Positions 8,685 through 17,590 of a DNA stretch of 64,000 bases are shown piece after piece; position 1 is the first letter of the stretch, and the number at the start of each line of letters is the position of its first letter. Origin of the DNA: Dyadobacter fermentans (GTDB lineage Bacteria; Bacteroidota; Bacteroidia; Cytophagales; Spirosomataceae); NCBI RefSeq assembly GCF_019924045.1, contig NZ_JAHXBN010000020.1:62001-126000 (forward strand), given 5' to 3'. Below the pieces are notes generated by a model that worked only from the letters and a program-made list of their open reading frames with translations, was not told the origin of the DNA and ran no database searches. A program made the position numbers and the translations under genes.

Positions 8685-9349
8685 TTTCCGCCGGTCAATT
8701 TCAATATGGCCACAACATGCGAAAACAGCACTGCCGGCACAATGAACGCGGGTAGCAAAACGTACGGCGCTTTCAGCAACCCGACATTGGGCTGATCGAA
8801 TGCAAATTGCTGGAAAGGCGTCGGAGCTGAAAGAATGGCGTGAACGACAATGTTGAACAGCAACGCGAGGCACACAATATTCCACGTAAGCAACCCTTTA
8901 TTGCCAACAATGCCTTTTCGATAGGCCAGCCAAACCAGCGGCGCGGTAATACCCGACAAAATATCGGGATTACTGCCTTCAAATGTCATTAGTTTTGGAA
9001 TTTCCCCCATTTGATAGAGGTAAAACAGCGCAAGCTCGACCGTAATTCTGGTCGTATGAAGTAAAGTAAGGTACTTCAATGAGCTTGTTTCCGTCAGCAT
9101 TCTGCGCTGAAAAATAGCCAGATAGGCGATGAAAATCATCGGTGGGCCGATAGCCCATGCTAAATGTGGTGGTATACTAGTAGCGTCAAGATAAAAGCCA
9201 TTGATGCCGAGCAGAATTTGCGCCGGTAGCCATATTAAGGCGAGAATCCACATGAATTTTGCTGCGTTTATGGCCTTGTAAAGCAAAATCCATGTCGCCG
9301 TGACGATGGCGACAAACAATGCGGAAGGTAATAAGTGGTTGGTGTCCAT
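8657..9349 (-). CDS. multi-spanning membrane protein of unknown function
   Basis: Polytopic protein of 230 residues with about seven hydrophobic segments from MDTNHLLPSALFVAIVTATW. The open frame continues to 9415, but the start at 9349 puts a hydrophobic helix directly at the N terminus. I do not recognise the family. The last nine codons (NVASLRDFR) and the stop are supplied by the fold-back element at 8488-8684, so the original C terminus has probably been replaced. It lies 82 bases downstream of the Crp-like regulator on the same strand and may be its target or partner. Confidence 0.6.
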   Translation of the reverse strand: MDTNHLLPSALFVAIVTATWILLYKAINAAKFMWILALIWLPAQILLGINGFYLDATSIPPHLAWAIGPPMIFIAYLAIFQRRMLTETSSLKYLTLLHTTRITVELALFYLYQMGEIPKLMTFEGSNPDILSGITAPLVWLAYRKGIVGNKGLLTWNIVCLALLFNIVVHAILSAPTPFQQFAFDQPNVGLLKAPYVLLPAFIVPAVLFSHVVAILKLTGGNVASLRDFR

Positions 9350-9431
9350 GGCGGTTGATTTGATTTCAACACGAAATAAATCGATCGCCGGGCGAAGATT
9401 CTTGCCAAATGGCAACTAATCGCGTGGCCCG

Positions 9432-10028
9432 TTATTTTCCCGCAATTTCCTTTCTAATTCTGCTAAGTGAAGTGTCGGTGATGCCGAGATAGGAGGCTAT
9501 CGTGCGTAGCGGAGCGTGCTGGAAAATGTCTGGGTTCGTTTGAAGCAATTGTAGGTAGCGGGCTTCGGCCGTTTCGGTAATCGTCGATAGCATCCGGGAC
9601 TTCAAATTCGAGAAACCGCGAACGAGAATGCTCCGGCCGAACTCGCGGAACTCGGGCAAGGTATGGAACAGTTCATTAAGCGTCGAGTACGTGATCGCGA
9701 TGCCCGCGCAGGGCGTGAGCGCCTGGATATTCTCGCGCGAGGGAATGCGATGGAAGAACGAGGTTATTTCAAATACAACCTGTTGCGGACCGTGAAAGCC
9801 GGTAGTAATGTCGTTGCCATCGGGGTTCATGGCAAACGACCGCATGTATCCTTCGGTCAGAAACAGGTATTCATTAGAAATGGAGCCCTCTTTTAGCAGG
9901 AAATCACCCTTGCCCAGCCGGACCGGGTAGAACCGTTCGGCAACGTCAGACGCCATTTTTAGTGGCATCGGATAAGCTTTGGTAATAAAATCGACCAGTT
10001 CGGAACGCTCCTGCGAGAGGCTATTCAT
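9432..10028 (-). CDS. Crp/Fnr-family transcriptional regulator
   Basis: Protein of 198 residues: an N-terminal cyclic-nucleotide-binding-like beta roll (LGKGDFLLKEGSISNEYLFLTEGYMRSF) and a C-terminal winged helix ending PLRTIASYLGITDTSLSRIRKEI. This short form is the common Bacteroidota Crp-like regulator, often of unknown ligand. The RESA-type cAMP contact motif is absent, so cAMP binding is doubtful. Its start overlaps the LacX-like gene end by 8 bases, placing it at the tail of the long minus-strand gene run. Confidence 0.85.
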   Translation of the reverse strand: MNSLSQERSELVDFITKAYPMPLKMASDVAERFYPVRLGKGDFLLKEGSISNEYLFLTEGYMRSFAMNPDGNDITTGFHGPQQVVFEITSFFHRIPSRENIQALTPCAGIAITYSTLNELFHTLPEFREFGRSILVRGFSNLKSRMLSTITETAEARYLQLLQTNPDIFQHAPLRTIASYLGITDTSLSRIRKEIAGK

Positions 10029-10908
10029 TGATCTCGATTGTGAAACTCGCTTCGAAAGTGCCGTCGGCTTCCAGTTTCAAAATCCCTTCTTTCGATTCAA
10101 AATTCTGATCCGAATCCGCGCTATCGGCGATGCCTAGCCAGGGTTCGATGCAGACGAAATGGCCGCCCGGTTTTGCCCAGATGCCGAGGTAGGGGAAATC
10201 TTTGTAATATACCGTAACCACCTGTCCGGATTTGGTGCTTCTGAGGCTCACTTGTTTCGAAATCAAGTGTTTGAATATCAATGCATCATTGTCGAACAGG
10301 TGGCTGTTCAGGTGCAGCACATTGGTATGTTCGAGAACGGGTTTGGTGGTGTTTCCTACGAGTCCGTTCTTTTCGAGTAACCAGGTCGAATCATTTTCAA
10401 TAGCTTCGAATTCAAGGTAGTAATCCTCGTAAACTTCATCCTCGTGCAGCGGACATTTGAATGCAGGATGCCCGCCGAGAGAAAACAGCATTTCGGAACT
10501 GCCGCGGTTGATGACTTTGTGATCGACTACGACCTTCTTACCATCCAACCGATAGGTAATTTGAAATTCAAATTTGAACGGGTAAATAGCCAGCGTTTCG
10601 TCGCTGTATTTTAGTGTAAATGTAAGACTGTCAGTTGTTTGGTTCGTCAGTTTTACATTGGCATTGTTACGCACCATGCCGTGGCGTGGTACCGCATATT
10701 CACTGCCATTATATTTTACAAAACCATTTTTGATAGCTCCGATTACCGGGAAAAGCACCGGTGCATAGCTGGCCCAAACGGCCGGATCGGCGTTCCAGAG
10801 GAAGTCTTTGCCTGTAACAGTCGACTGGATCTGGCAGAGTTCGGCGCCGGTTTCCTGCACGGCGATTTTCAAATGGTCATTTTGAATGGAGTAGTTCATG
10901 TCGTTCAA
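10021..10908 (-). CDS. aldose 1-epimerase family protein (LacX-like)
   Basis: Protein of 295 residues of the galactose-mutarotase-like fold, LacX branch: KDFLWNADPAVWASYAPVLFPVIG near the N terminus, YAVPRHGMVRN, and the SLGGHPAFKCPL block with the conserved His. Proteins of this branch interconvert anomers of aldoses or sugar phosphates, and the exact sugar is usually unknown. It starts 14 bases after the aminotransferase stop and overlaps the regulator gene that follows, suggesting a shared transcript. There is no signal peptide, so it is cytosolic. Confidence 0.87.
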   Translation of the reverse strand: MNDMNYSIQNDHLKIAVQETGAELCQIQSTVTGKDFLWNADPAVWASYAPVLFPVIGAIKNGFVKYNGSEYAVPRHGMVRNNANVKLTNQTTDSLTFTLKYSDETLAIYPFKFEFQITYRLDGKKVVVDHKVINRGSSEMLFSLGGHPAFKCPLHEDEVYEDYYLEFEAIENDSTWLLEKNGLVGNTTKPVLEHTNVLHLNSHLFDNDALIFKHLISKQVSLRSTKSGQVVTVYYKDFPYLGIWAKPGGHFVCIEPWLGIADSADSDQNFESKEGILKLEADGTFEASFTIEINE

Positions 10909-10922
10909 GAATTCAATATCAT

Positions 10923-12146
10923 TCAGGAATTGAGCACATTAAGAATGGTGGCGCAGGCTTCCCGAATTTGTTCCTCAGTAATGGTAAGCGGGGGGGCAAT
11001 GCGCATGGAATTATCGCAAAACAGAAACCAATCGGTCACGACGCCTAGTTCGATACAGCGATCGATGGTCGATTTCAGTTTATCGAACGATTCCATTTCC
11101 GCCGCAAGCATAAGGCCTTTTCCGCGGATTTCCTTGATTTTTGGGTGAATTAACAGTGATTTAAATAACTCTCCTTTCGCAATGGCCGCTTCGGAAAGAT
11201 GATCGTCGATCGTCACACGCAATGCGGCCAGTGACGCCGCAGCACTTACGGGATGTCCGCCAAATGTAGTAATATGACCCAGTATCGGATTGGTTTTCAA
11301 TACTTTCATAATCTGCTGCGACGCCATGAAAGCGCCGATAGGCATACCGCCGCCCATTCCTTTGGCGCTCAACAGAATATCCGGATAAATACCGTATTGC
11401 TCAAATGCCCAGAAGCTCCCCGTACGGCCAAAGCCCGTTTGAATTTCATCCAAAATGAGCAACGTGCCGGTTTCGGTGCATTTACGGCGCAATGCAACCA
11501 GGTAATCCGCCTCGGGCACGCGTACGCCCGATTCTCCGCCAATCACTTCTATGACTACGGCAGCAGTTTGACCGGTAATTTTTTCTAAATCAGGTAAATA
11601 CCCATGCTGAATATGCTTCACGCCCGGCAGCAGCGGGCGGAAATTTCTTTTGAAAAACTCTGCTCCTGCAAGACTTAATGCGCCCTGGGTGGCGCCATGG
11701 TAGGCATTATAGCAGGAAATAAATTCGCGCCGCCTGGTAAACCGCTTTGCCAGCTTCATCGCGCCTTCCACCGCTTCGGTGCCCGAGTTGGTGAAATAGA
11801 CGTTGTCGATCAGCCCGAAAGGCGAGGGGGCAGGGGATTCGAGCCGCAGCGTGTCCGCCAGTGCCTTCGCCAGCTGTACCTGCGCGCTTTGCACGTATTC
11901 GCCGTACACGAGCAGGTGCATATGCTTGTCCAGCTGCGCGTGAATCGCTTCGAGGACTTTCGGATGCCGGTGGCCGACGTTGCTCACGCCAATGCCGGAA
12001 ATGAGGTCTATGTACGACTTACCGTCGGGACCGTACATATAAACGCCCTCGGCCTTTTCAATTTCAAGGGCAAGCGGAAAATCGGAAGTTTGCGCCAGAT
12101 GGTCGAAAAAGTGCTGGCGATGTGAGATATGCATTCTAATGTTCAA
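10923..12146 (-). CDS. class III aminotransferase (PLP-dependent)
   Basis: Protein of 407 residues of the acetylornithine/ornithine/GABA aminotransferase class. Visible are SGTEAVE (121-127), the cofactor-binding DEIQTGFGRTG (233-243) and the Schiff-base lysine in LLSAKGMGGGMP (Lys262). Class III enzymes move omega-amino groups to 2-oxo acids. The substrate cannot be told. Its start overlaps the upstream ATP-grasp-like gene by 11 bases, but a second Met four codons in (12134) would remove the overlap. Genomic company suggests it acts on an amine or amino acid handled by the ligases of this cluster. Confidence 0.92.
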   Translation of the reverse strand: MNIRMHISHRQHFFDHLAQTSDFPLALEIEKAEGVYMYGPDGKSYIDLISGIGVSNVGHRHPKVLEAIHAQLDKHMHLLVYGEYVQSAQVQLAKALADTLRLESPAPSPFGLIDNVYFTNSGTEAVEGAMKLAKRFTRRREFISCYNAYHGATQGALSLAGAEFFKRNFRPLLPGVKHIQHGYLPDLEKITGQTAAVVIEVIGGESGVRVPEADYLVALRRKCTETGTLLILDEIQTGFGRTGSFWAFEQYGIYPDILLSAKGMGGGMPIGAFMASQQIMKVLKTNPILGHITTFGGHPVSAAASLAALRVTIDDHLSEAAIAKGELFKSLLIHPKIKEIRGKGLMLAAEMESFDKLKSTIDRCIELGVVTDWFLFCDNSMRIAPPLTITEEQIREACATILNVLNS

Positions 12147-13329
12147 AAAAACTGGCGCTACCGCCTACCCAGGTGAAATCCTTGTTGTACCGTACCCCGA
12201 TCATTTCGCCCCGGCTTAGTCGGCTGAGGCTGATCAGGAGTTCGGGCTTTTCGGCATCGTCGGGCCAGCCGTACATCATGCGGATTTCGCATTTCACGAG
12301 GCCGTCGGGTGCCTGGATTACCGGTTCATAAGCGACTTTTCGCTGCAATATATAATTTTCCGGGTCGGTAATGGCTCCCAGATCCGCATTTGTGAGGTGT
12401 AATTGCACCCCGGTGCCTGCGAACGAGAACAATGGCTTTAATACATAATTTTGAAGATCCGACGGGAAATTCCCCTGGTAGTCGCTTAGGAAACGTGTTT
12501 CGGGTACAAATTCTCCGTTCAGAAAAGGCATCGCGAACTTACTGATCCTGAAAAACCAGTTAGGATGTCCCACCCATTGCACATCGACGTCGTCGGTGAA
12601 ATGGTAGCTGGTCTGTAAGTCGGGGTAGTTGAGCAGGTCGTCGAAAATCAGGCGGTTGTAAATGCGTCTGACCTGTATTTTCCGGCCATCCCTTTCGTAA
12701 AATAAGTGCCTGCCTTCGCGGATTAGTTTGGTATAACAAATGGCTTTGATGCCCAGCATTTGCTCTGTTACGGCAAAATCAATCCGCGTTTTCTGCTTTT
12801 CAGGAAAGATTTCAAGCAGAATTACATTTTCCGGCTGTTCGTCGCCAAGGATCAATGCTTTTAGTTTGGATTCATACTCATCCAGAGAATTTGTACCAAA
12901 CAAGTATCCGAAATCGGCGTCAACATCAAAAAACTCCCTGAATGTTTCCGACAGGAAAGCCTGATACCCGAATATCGACGGAAAGCCTTGTAGTTCAATC
13001 AGCTGCGGTATGAGTTCACCGGCTGCATTCCGGCAAATGGCATAATCGATAGCGAGAAACGAAGTATGCGCATTTTCGCCGGGCACATTCTGGCTGGACG
13101 GTACAGCGCGGTGGGTTTTTGCGCGGAAATCCGGCGAAAGCAACGTGCCGATAATTTCGTCCGATGCCCGGAGGATTTTCCCCGTCAGCTCTTTGGGTAC
13201 AAAAACGGGAGTTTCTGCAACCCTGAAATCCAGTTGGCCGGGAAACGCCGAACTGAGTGATTCGACGAATTCCTCGTATCCTTTCTCCGTGAAGGAGCTG
13301 TTGAACGCTTCCCGGGCTTGCTTATGCAT
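12136..13329 (-). CDS. ATP-grasp-like protein, putative amide ligase
   Basis: Protein of 397 residues that I do not recognise as a named family. The C-terminal third reads like an ATP-grasp nucleotide site: YVLKPLFSFAGTGV (Lys298 in a VLKP strand followed by a glycine-rich loop), YILQRKV (Gln329), KCEIRMMYGW (Glu348, Arg350) and GVRYNKDFTWVGGS (Asn382), in the usual order. The N-terminal 200 residues would be the pre-ATP-grasp and substrate region. It is coupled by overlaps to the amidotransferase upstream (8 bases) and the aminotransferase downstream. Inference: an ATP-dependent carboxylate-amine ligase resembling glutathionylspermidine-synthase-like proteins. Confidence 0.6.
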   Translation of the reverse strand: MHKQAREAFNSSFTEKGYEEFVESLSSAFPGQLDFRVAETPVFVPKELTGKILRASDEIIGTLLSPDFRAKTHRAVPSSQNVPGENAHTSFLAIDYAICRNAAGELIPQLIELQGFPSIFGYQAFLSETFREFFDVDADFGYLFGTNSLDEYESKLKALILGDEQPENVILLEIFPEKQKTRIDFAVTEQMLGIKAICYTKLIREGRHLFYERDGRKIQVRRIYNRLIFDDLLNYPDLQTSYHFTDDVDVQWVGHPNWFFRISKFAMPFLNGEFVPETRFLSDYQGNFPSDLQNYVLKPLFSFAGTGVQLHLTNADLGAITDPENYILQRKVAYEPVIQAPDGLVKCEIRMMYGWPDDAEKPELLISLSRLSRGEMIGVRYNKDFTWVGGSASFFEH

Positions 13330-14164
13330 AGGCTGGCTGGAACGTTTTGTTGAATGCGTTTTTCAAAAATGTGGGGATAATGACAGCTTCGGTCATCGAA
13401 ATCTTGTCGGGATCGTTCAAATGCTCGATCATGTCGCTGTACTTTTGCTCGCCGTGCGCTTTGATAATGGCCTCCTTTTTGTCTTCTTTTAAAAAGTAGC
13501 GAAGCATCCCTTCTGCGTCGGCTTCGGGATGAAACTGCGTGCCTACGATCTCGTTGGAGAACCGGATCGCCATTACCGCGCGTTCAAGCGGCACATGCGG
13601 GCGAATTTTTTCGAGACAAAGCAGTTTGGCTCCCAATGCATCGAACGCAAACTGGTTAGGCTGAGTAACCTGGAAATCACGTGAATCGACGATCCAGAAC
13701 GGGTCACTCAATGCATTCAGCAGCGGATCTTTGCGACCGGCCGACGTTTTGTGTACCGGAAATGTGCCGAACGAAGTCTTACGCCGCTTACTCACGGCCG
13801 CCAGTTCCCAGTGAATGCAAGCCATTTGAAACGAATGGCAGATCAGGAACAAATGCTTTTTGATGCGGTTCTGGCGCTTCGCATTGTATGCGAGTATTTT
13901 ATCCAGGAAGCCAAAGAATTTCTTTTCCCAGACTTCGCCAACCGGCGCGGGATTGCCAGGTCCGCCGGTAGAAATGTATGCATCGAAATCCATTCCCGGT
14001 ACTTCGAGCTTTTGTCTTACATCAAAAACAGTGAATTCAACGGGCACGCTTTCCTGCTCTCCGAATGTGGCGATAATCTTTTTGATGCATCGCATTCCCT
14101 CGTTGGGGTGGCCGTTGTACATGTCCAGGATCGCAATCCGGAAATGCTTTTCATGAGTGGTCAT
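13322..14164 (-). CDS. class I glutamine amidotransferase-like protein
   Basis: Protein of 280 residues with a GATase-1 fold: ISTGGPGNPAPVGE (65-78), a nucleophile elbow at LICHSFQM (Cys109), and the His-x-Glu pair in GTQFHPEADAEGM (His212, Glu214). The triad is present, but the elbow reads C-H-S-F-Q where GMP-synthase-like members have C-x-G-x-Q, so the pocket differs. Members either deliver ammonia from glutamine or cleave gamma-glutamyl bonds. It stands alone without a fused synthetase, next to two ATP-grasp proteins and a YbdK ligase. A 122-base gap separates it from the ligase gene upstream. Confidence 0.85.
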   Translation of the reverse strand: MTTHEKHFRIAILDMYNGHPNEGMRCIKKIIATFGEQESVPVEFTVFDVRQKLEVPGMDFDAYISTGGPGNPAPVGEVWEKKFFGFLDKILAYNAKRQNRIKKHLFLICHSFQMACIHWELAAVSKRRKTSFGTFPVHKTSAGRKDPLLNALSDPFWIVDSRDFQVTQPNQFAFDALGAKLLCLEKIRPHVPLERAVMAIRFSNEIVGTQFHPEADAEGMLRYFLKEDKKEAIIKAHGEQKYSDMIEHLNDPDKISMTEAVIIPTFLKNAFNKTFQPAYA

Positions 14165-14286
14165 TTTAGTCGGTGACCGGTTCGTGTCAGTGAAACCAGC
14201 CTTTAAGTTATAGACTCGGGTAACCTATTTTAAACAAATGTGTTCCTGATTAGTTCGGTTTTTGAGCTAAAAGTTTGATTTTATTC

Positions 14287-15387
14287 TTAACAAATCCCGA
14301 TTTTGGTTTCCGAAACAATATAATCTACAACTGCATTCAAGCTGCCGGTTTCCTCGAAAACGGCCAGCTGGCGATCGGCACCGGTACCCATTTCGAGGAT
14401 CTGATGAATGTACTCGATCTCCTTCCGGCTGCCAAGCTCGTCGACCACATCATCGATGAATTCGAGCAGTTCGTGGATCAGGATTTTGTACTCCACTTCC
14501 TCCTGTTTCCCAAAATCGATCAATTTACTACTGATACCATACCGCGCGGCGCGCCATTTGTTTTCGTTGATGAGCATCCGTCGGTAGGGACGGAAGCTCA
14601 GGTTCTGGCTGTGCAGCTTGTGAATTTTGGCCACGAGTGCCTGCATAATCGCCGCCAGACAAATCGTCTCGTCCGTACGCATGGGCACGTCGCACATGCG
14701 AAACTCGATGGTATTGAAAAACGGGTGCAAGCGGATATCCCACCATATTTTCTTGCCATTGTCGATGCAATTGGTCTTGATCAACAGGGCAAGGTACTCG
14801 TCATATTCTGCCGCGCTTGAAAAGAAATCGGGAATGCCCGTTCTGGGGAACTTATCGAAGACTTTCGAGCGGTACGATTTAAAGCCCGTGTTACGCCCGC
14901 ACCAGAATGGCGAGTTGGTCGACAACGCATAAATGTGCGGCAGGAAATACCTTACGGCATTCATGATCTGGATTCCTTCGTTACGGCTCTCGATGCCTAC
15001 GTGCACGTGCAACCCGAAAATGAGGTTGCCGCGCGCCACGTCGCGCATTTCGTCGATAATCTGGTCATAACGCGGATCGTCGGTAATGAGTTGGTCTACC
15101 CAGTCGGCGAACGGGTGCGTACCGGCGGCGGCCACGTGGAGGTCCTGTTTTTCAGCCAGATCGAGGATCATTCTGCGCAGGTAGGTCACTTCCTCGCGCG
15201 CTTCCTGAATGTTATGGCAGATATTCGTTCCCACCTCGACGACCGCCTGGTGCATTTCAGCCTTCACGCGCTCCTTTAAAGTTATTTTCCCGTCTTCAAC
15301 CAGCTTTGACATATGCGACCGCAGATTTCTCGTAACCGGGTCGATGGTCTGAAATTCTTCTTCAATTCCCAGGGTGAATGTTGCCAT
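14287..15387 (-). CDS. carboxylate-amine ligase, YbdK/GCS2 family
   Basis: Protein of 366 residues, the usual YbdK length. It has the glutamate-cysteine-ligase type 2 landmarks: LGIEEEF (6-12) for metal and ATP, GLHVHVG (125-131) and TIEFRMCDVP (226-235). The family joins a carboxylate, usually the gamma carboxyl of glutamate, to an amine with ATP hydrolysis. E. coli YbdK has weak glutamate-cysteine ligase activity, but its true substrate is unknown. Separated from the RimK-like ATP-grasp gene by only 28 bases, it is probably co-transcribed with it. Confidence 0.92.
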   Translation of the reverse strand: MATFTLGIEEEFQTIDPVTRNLRSHMSKLVEDGKITLKERVKAEMHQAVVEVGTNICHNIQEAREEVTYLRRMILDLAEKQDLHVAAAGTHPFADWVDQLITDDPRYDQIIDEMRDVARGNLIFGLHVHVGIESRNEGIQIMNAVRYFLPHIYALSTNSPFWCGRNTGFKSYRSKVFDKFPRTGIPDFFSSAAEYDEYLALLIKTNCIDNGKKIWWDIRLHPFFNTIEFRMCDVPMRTDETICLAAIMQALVAKIHKLHSQNLSFRPYRRMLINENKWRAARYGISSKLIDFGKQEEVEYKILIHELLEFIDDVVDELGSRKEIEYIHQILEMGTGADRQLAVFEETGSLNAVVDYIVSETKIGIC

Positions 15388-15415
15388 AACGTAAAAGCGG
15401 CTGAATTTTAGTTCG

Positions 15416-16747
15416 TCAGGATTTCTTCAATTTAGAGTTTTTGGCGGGCGCTTTCGTCGCTGCCGCTTTGGTAGTCGGGATTTTTGGCTCCGCAGGCTCC
15501 GCCGCGGCAATTGGTTCGGTAACGATGGCGCCCAGGGACTTGGCCGGTTTCTTAGGCGCTACCGCTTTCACCTTTACTTCCGTGGCCGAAGGAGTGGCCT
15601 CCTTTACGGGCTTGGCTGGCGCAGGTTTAGCCGCTTTGGCGGGAGCTGTGGTTTTTGGCGGAGTCTTTGCTGCCGCAGGTGTTTTTTCAGCTGTTTTGGC
15701 AGGTTTCGCGGGCGCTTTTACTTTGGCAGGTTCAGCAGGTTTGGTAGCGGGCGCCGGGGTTTCAGGTGCCGCTTCGGCTGGTGTTGCTGCCGGAATACCA
15801 TTCACAGCCTGATTGATAAATGTGCCCCAGGTAAGGTTGATCTGCCCCGGAACCTGTGCTTTCGCCCTCTCAATGGCCATATTGGCTGCTGCTTCCACCA
15901 CCCATTCAAAGTTATCCCGGCCTACCGAGTAAATATCGGCATCCGGTGCGGGATTGCAGAAGTCGATGGCATAAGGAATGCCGCCGCGCACGGCAAATTC
16001 TACGGTGTTGAAATCATAACCCAATGCGACATTGAGTTTCAATGTATAATCCTTAATCGTTTCGAGCAGTTTCTCACGCTCTTCGCCCTGGGCTTTCAAA
16101 TCCGCGGCGTAGCGTAAATGGTGCGGGTTGCGGGGTTCATACGGCATTACGAGTACGTCTTTCTGGCCGATGCAATAGCAGCGCACGTAGTCGTCGAACA
16201 CAATTTCTTCTTGCAGCATCATCACCAGCTGGCCCGTTTCCTCATGTTTGATCCACATATCCTGCGGGTTCACCACGCGGTACACACTCTTCCAGCCGCC
16301 GCCGTCGTGCGGTTTCATGTACGCGGGGAAGCCTACATATTGAAATATCTCTTCCCAGGCCATCGGGAATGCGAGGTTGCGGAAGGAAGTTTCAGTCGTA
16401 TTGTCAGGACGTTGTTTGGAAGGTAACAGCACCGTTTTAGGGACGGGTATGCCCAATTTTTCCGCCAATGCATTGTTGAAGAACTTCTCATCGGCGCTCC
16501 ACCAGAACGGGTTATTGATCACCGCGGTGCCGGTCAGCGCTGCATTCTTTAAAAAGGAGCGGTAAAAAGGCACGTCCTGCGAAATACGGTCGATGATCAC
16601 GGCATATTCGTTCGGGGCGGCCTGTATGACTTTATCGATGGTAACGGCTTCTGCAATAATGCCGTCTTCACCTTTGCTGTTGACTCTTTCGATAAATGCG
16701 TTCGGGAAGGTGTTTTCCATTCCAAACAGGATTCCAATCTTTTTCAT
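15416..16747 (-). CDS. RimK-like ATP-grasp ligase with Ala/Pro/Lys-rich tail
   Basis: Residues 1 to about 315 form an ATP-grasp enzyme: AYMKPHDGGGWKSVY (Lys145 and the glycine-rich loop), MLQEEIVFDDYVRCY, TVEFAVRGGIPYAIDF (Glu250, Asp262) and CNPAPD (Asn265), the metal- and ATP-binding set. Residues from about 318 to 443 are a low-complexity tail of Ala, Pro, Lys and Thr, resembling histone-H1-like sequences. It is certainly disordered and strongly basic, and unusual on such an enzyme. Likely function: ATP-dependent addition of an amino acid or amine to a carboxylate, as in RimK or YbdK-linked ligases. Gaps to both neighbours are under 30 bases. Confidence 0.85.
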   Translation of the reverse strand: MKKIGILFGMENTFPNAFIERVNSKGEDGIIAEAVTIDKVIQAAPNEYAVIIDRISQDVPFYRSFLKNAALTGTAVINNPFWWSADEKFFNNALAEKLGIPVPKTVLLPSKQRPDNTTETSFRNLAFPMAWEEIFQYVGFPAYMKPHDGGGWKSVYRVVNPQDMWIKHEETGQLVMMLQEEIVFDDYVRCYCIGQKDVLVMPYEPRNPHHLRYAADLKAQGEEREKLLETIKDYTLKLNVALGYDFNTVEFAVRGGIPYAIDFCNPAPDADIYSVGRDNFEWVVEAAANMAIERAKAQVPGQINLTWGTFINQAVNGIPAATPAEAAPETPAPATKPAEPAKVKAPAKPAKTAEKTPAAAKTPPKTTAPAKAAKPAPAKPVKEATPSATEVKVKAVAPKKPAKSLGAIVTEPIAAAEPAEPKIPTTKAAATKAPAKNSKLKKS

Positions 16748-16773
16748 ATGCAGGTTTTGAGTTGTGTTCTTGA

Positions 16774-17529
16774 CTATTGCAATACAATGCGCGACAGGTA
16801 GTCGGGAAACATTTTATTCCAGAGCGGCCAGTCGTGCTTTTCCCAGCCACGGATATCGAGCCAGTGTTCAATGCCGTTGTTGTTGAGGATATTGGACATC
16901 CGCAGGTTGCTGTCCAGGCAAATATCCCAGTCGGAAGTGCCCAGTACGATTTTCATATGGCCGAAGCGCCAGCCTTGCTCATTGGGTATAAAATCGACGG
17001 GGTTATTGAAATACACCGTGTCATCATAAAAGCCGTTCAGAAAACCGCGGATATCGAATGCGCCGCTCATGCTCACGAGGTAAGCCACCTGGTCGGGATG
17101 GCGGAAGGCGAAGTTAGCGGCGTGGAAACCGCCAAAACTGCAACCCGCGACGCCGATCTTGCCCACATTGCATTCATTCCTTATATAAGGTACGAGCTCA
17201 TTAGTCAGGAACTTGTCATATTGAATGTGGTTCTTGACGCGGTATTCCGGGTTGAGATGCTTCCCGTACCACGAATCGGCGTCGATCGTGTCGACGCAGT
17301 AGATCTTGTACTTGCCGGACTCCACCAGCCACCGTACGGATTCGATAAGCCCCATATCCTTGGCCTGGTAGTACCGGCCGAGCGTCGTCGGGAAAAGCAG
17401 AATAGGATAGCCCCAGTTGCCGAAAACAAGCATCTCCACGTCCTTGTCGAGATGATGAGAGTAGTATTTAATGTGCTTCTCTTCCAAACAAAGACGGTTT
17501 ATAGTTGATAAATGAAATATACAAAACAA
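16774..17529 (-). CDS. putative esterase, alpha/beta hydrolase fold
   Basis: Protein of 251 residues similar to the esterase D-like putative esterase family. The nucleophile elbow is GCSFGGFHAAN (Ser131), preceded by NVGKIGVAG. The late GWEKHDWPLWNKMFP region carries the probable catalytic His. There is no signal peptide. It is the most upstream gene of the minus-strand ligase cluster, ending 26 bases before the ATP-grasp gene, and is divergent from a second esterase at 17591. The first codons (MFCIFHLSTINRLC) look unlike the rest, so translation may start further in. Confidence 0.85.
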   Translation of the reverse strand: MFCIFHLSTINRLCLEEKHIKYYSHHLDKDVEMLVFGNWGYPILLFPTTLGRYYQAKDMGLIESVRWLVESGKYKIYCVDTIDADSWYGKHLNPEYRVKNHIQYDKFLTNELVPYIRNECNVGKIGVAGCSFGGFHAANFAFRHPDQVAYLVSMSGAFDIRGFLNGFYDDTVYFNNPVDFIPNEQGWRFGHMKIVLGTSDWDICLDSNLRMSNILNNNGIEHWLDIRGWEKHDWPLWNKMFPDYLSRIVLQ

Positions 17530-17590
17530 ATCATAGGAAGCAAATTATTAACTTTCGGGTTTTATTTTCATCCATAGCCGAGCATTTGCC

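Noticed and set aside
14165..14286. Possible separate promoter splitting the ligase cluster
   Set aside because: A TTTG-like element is present, but no TAnnTTTG at correct spacing could be found on the minus strand, so the gap is noted only.
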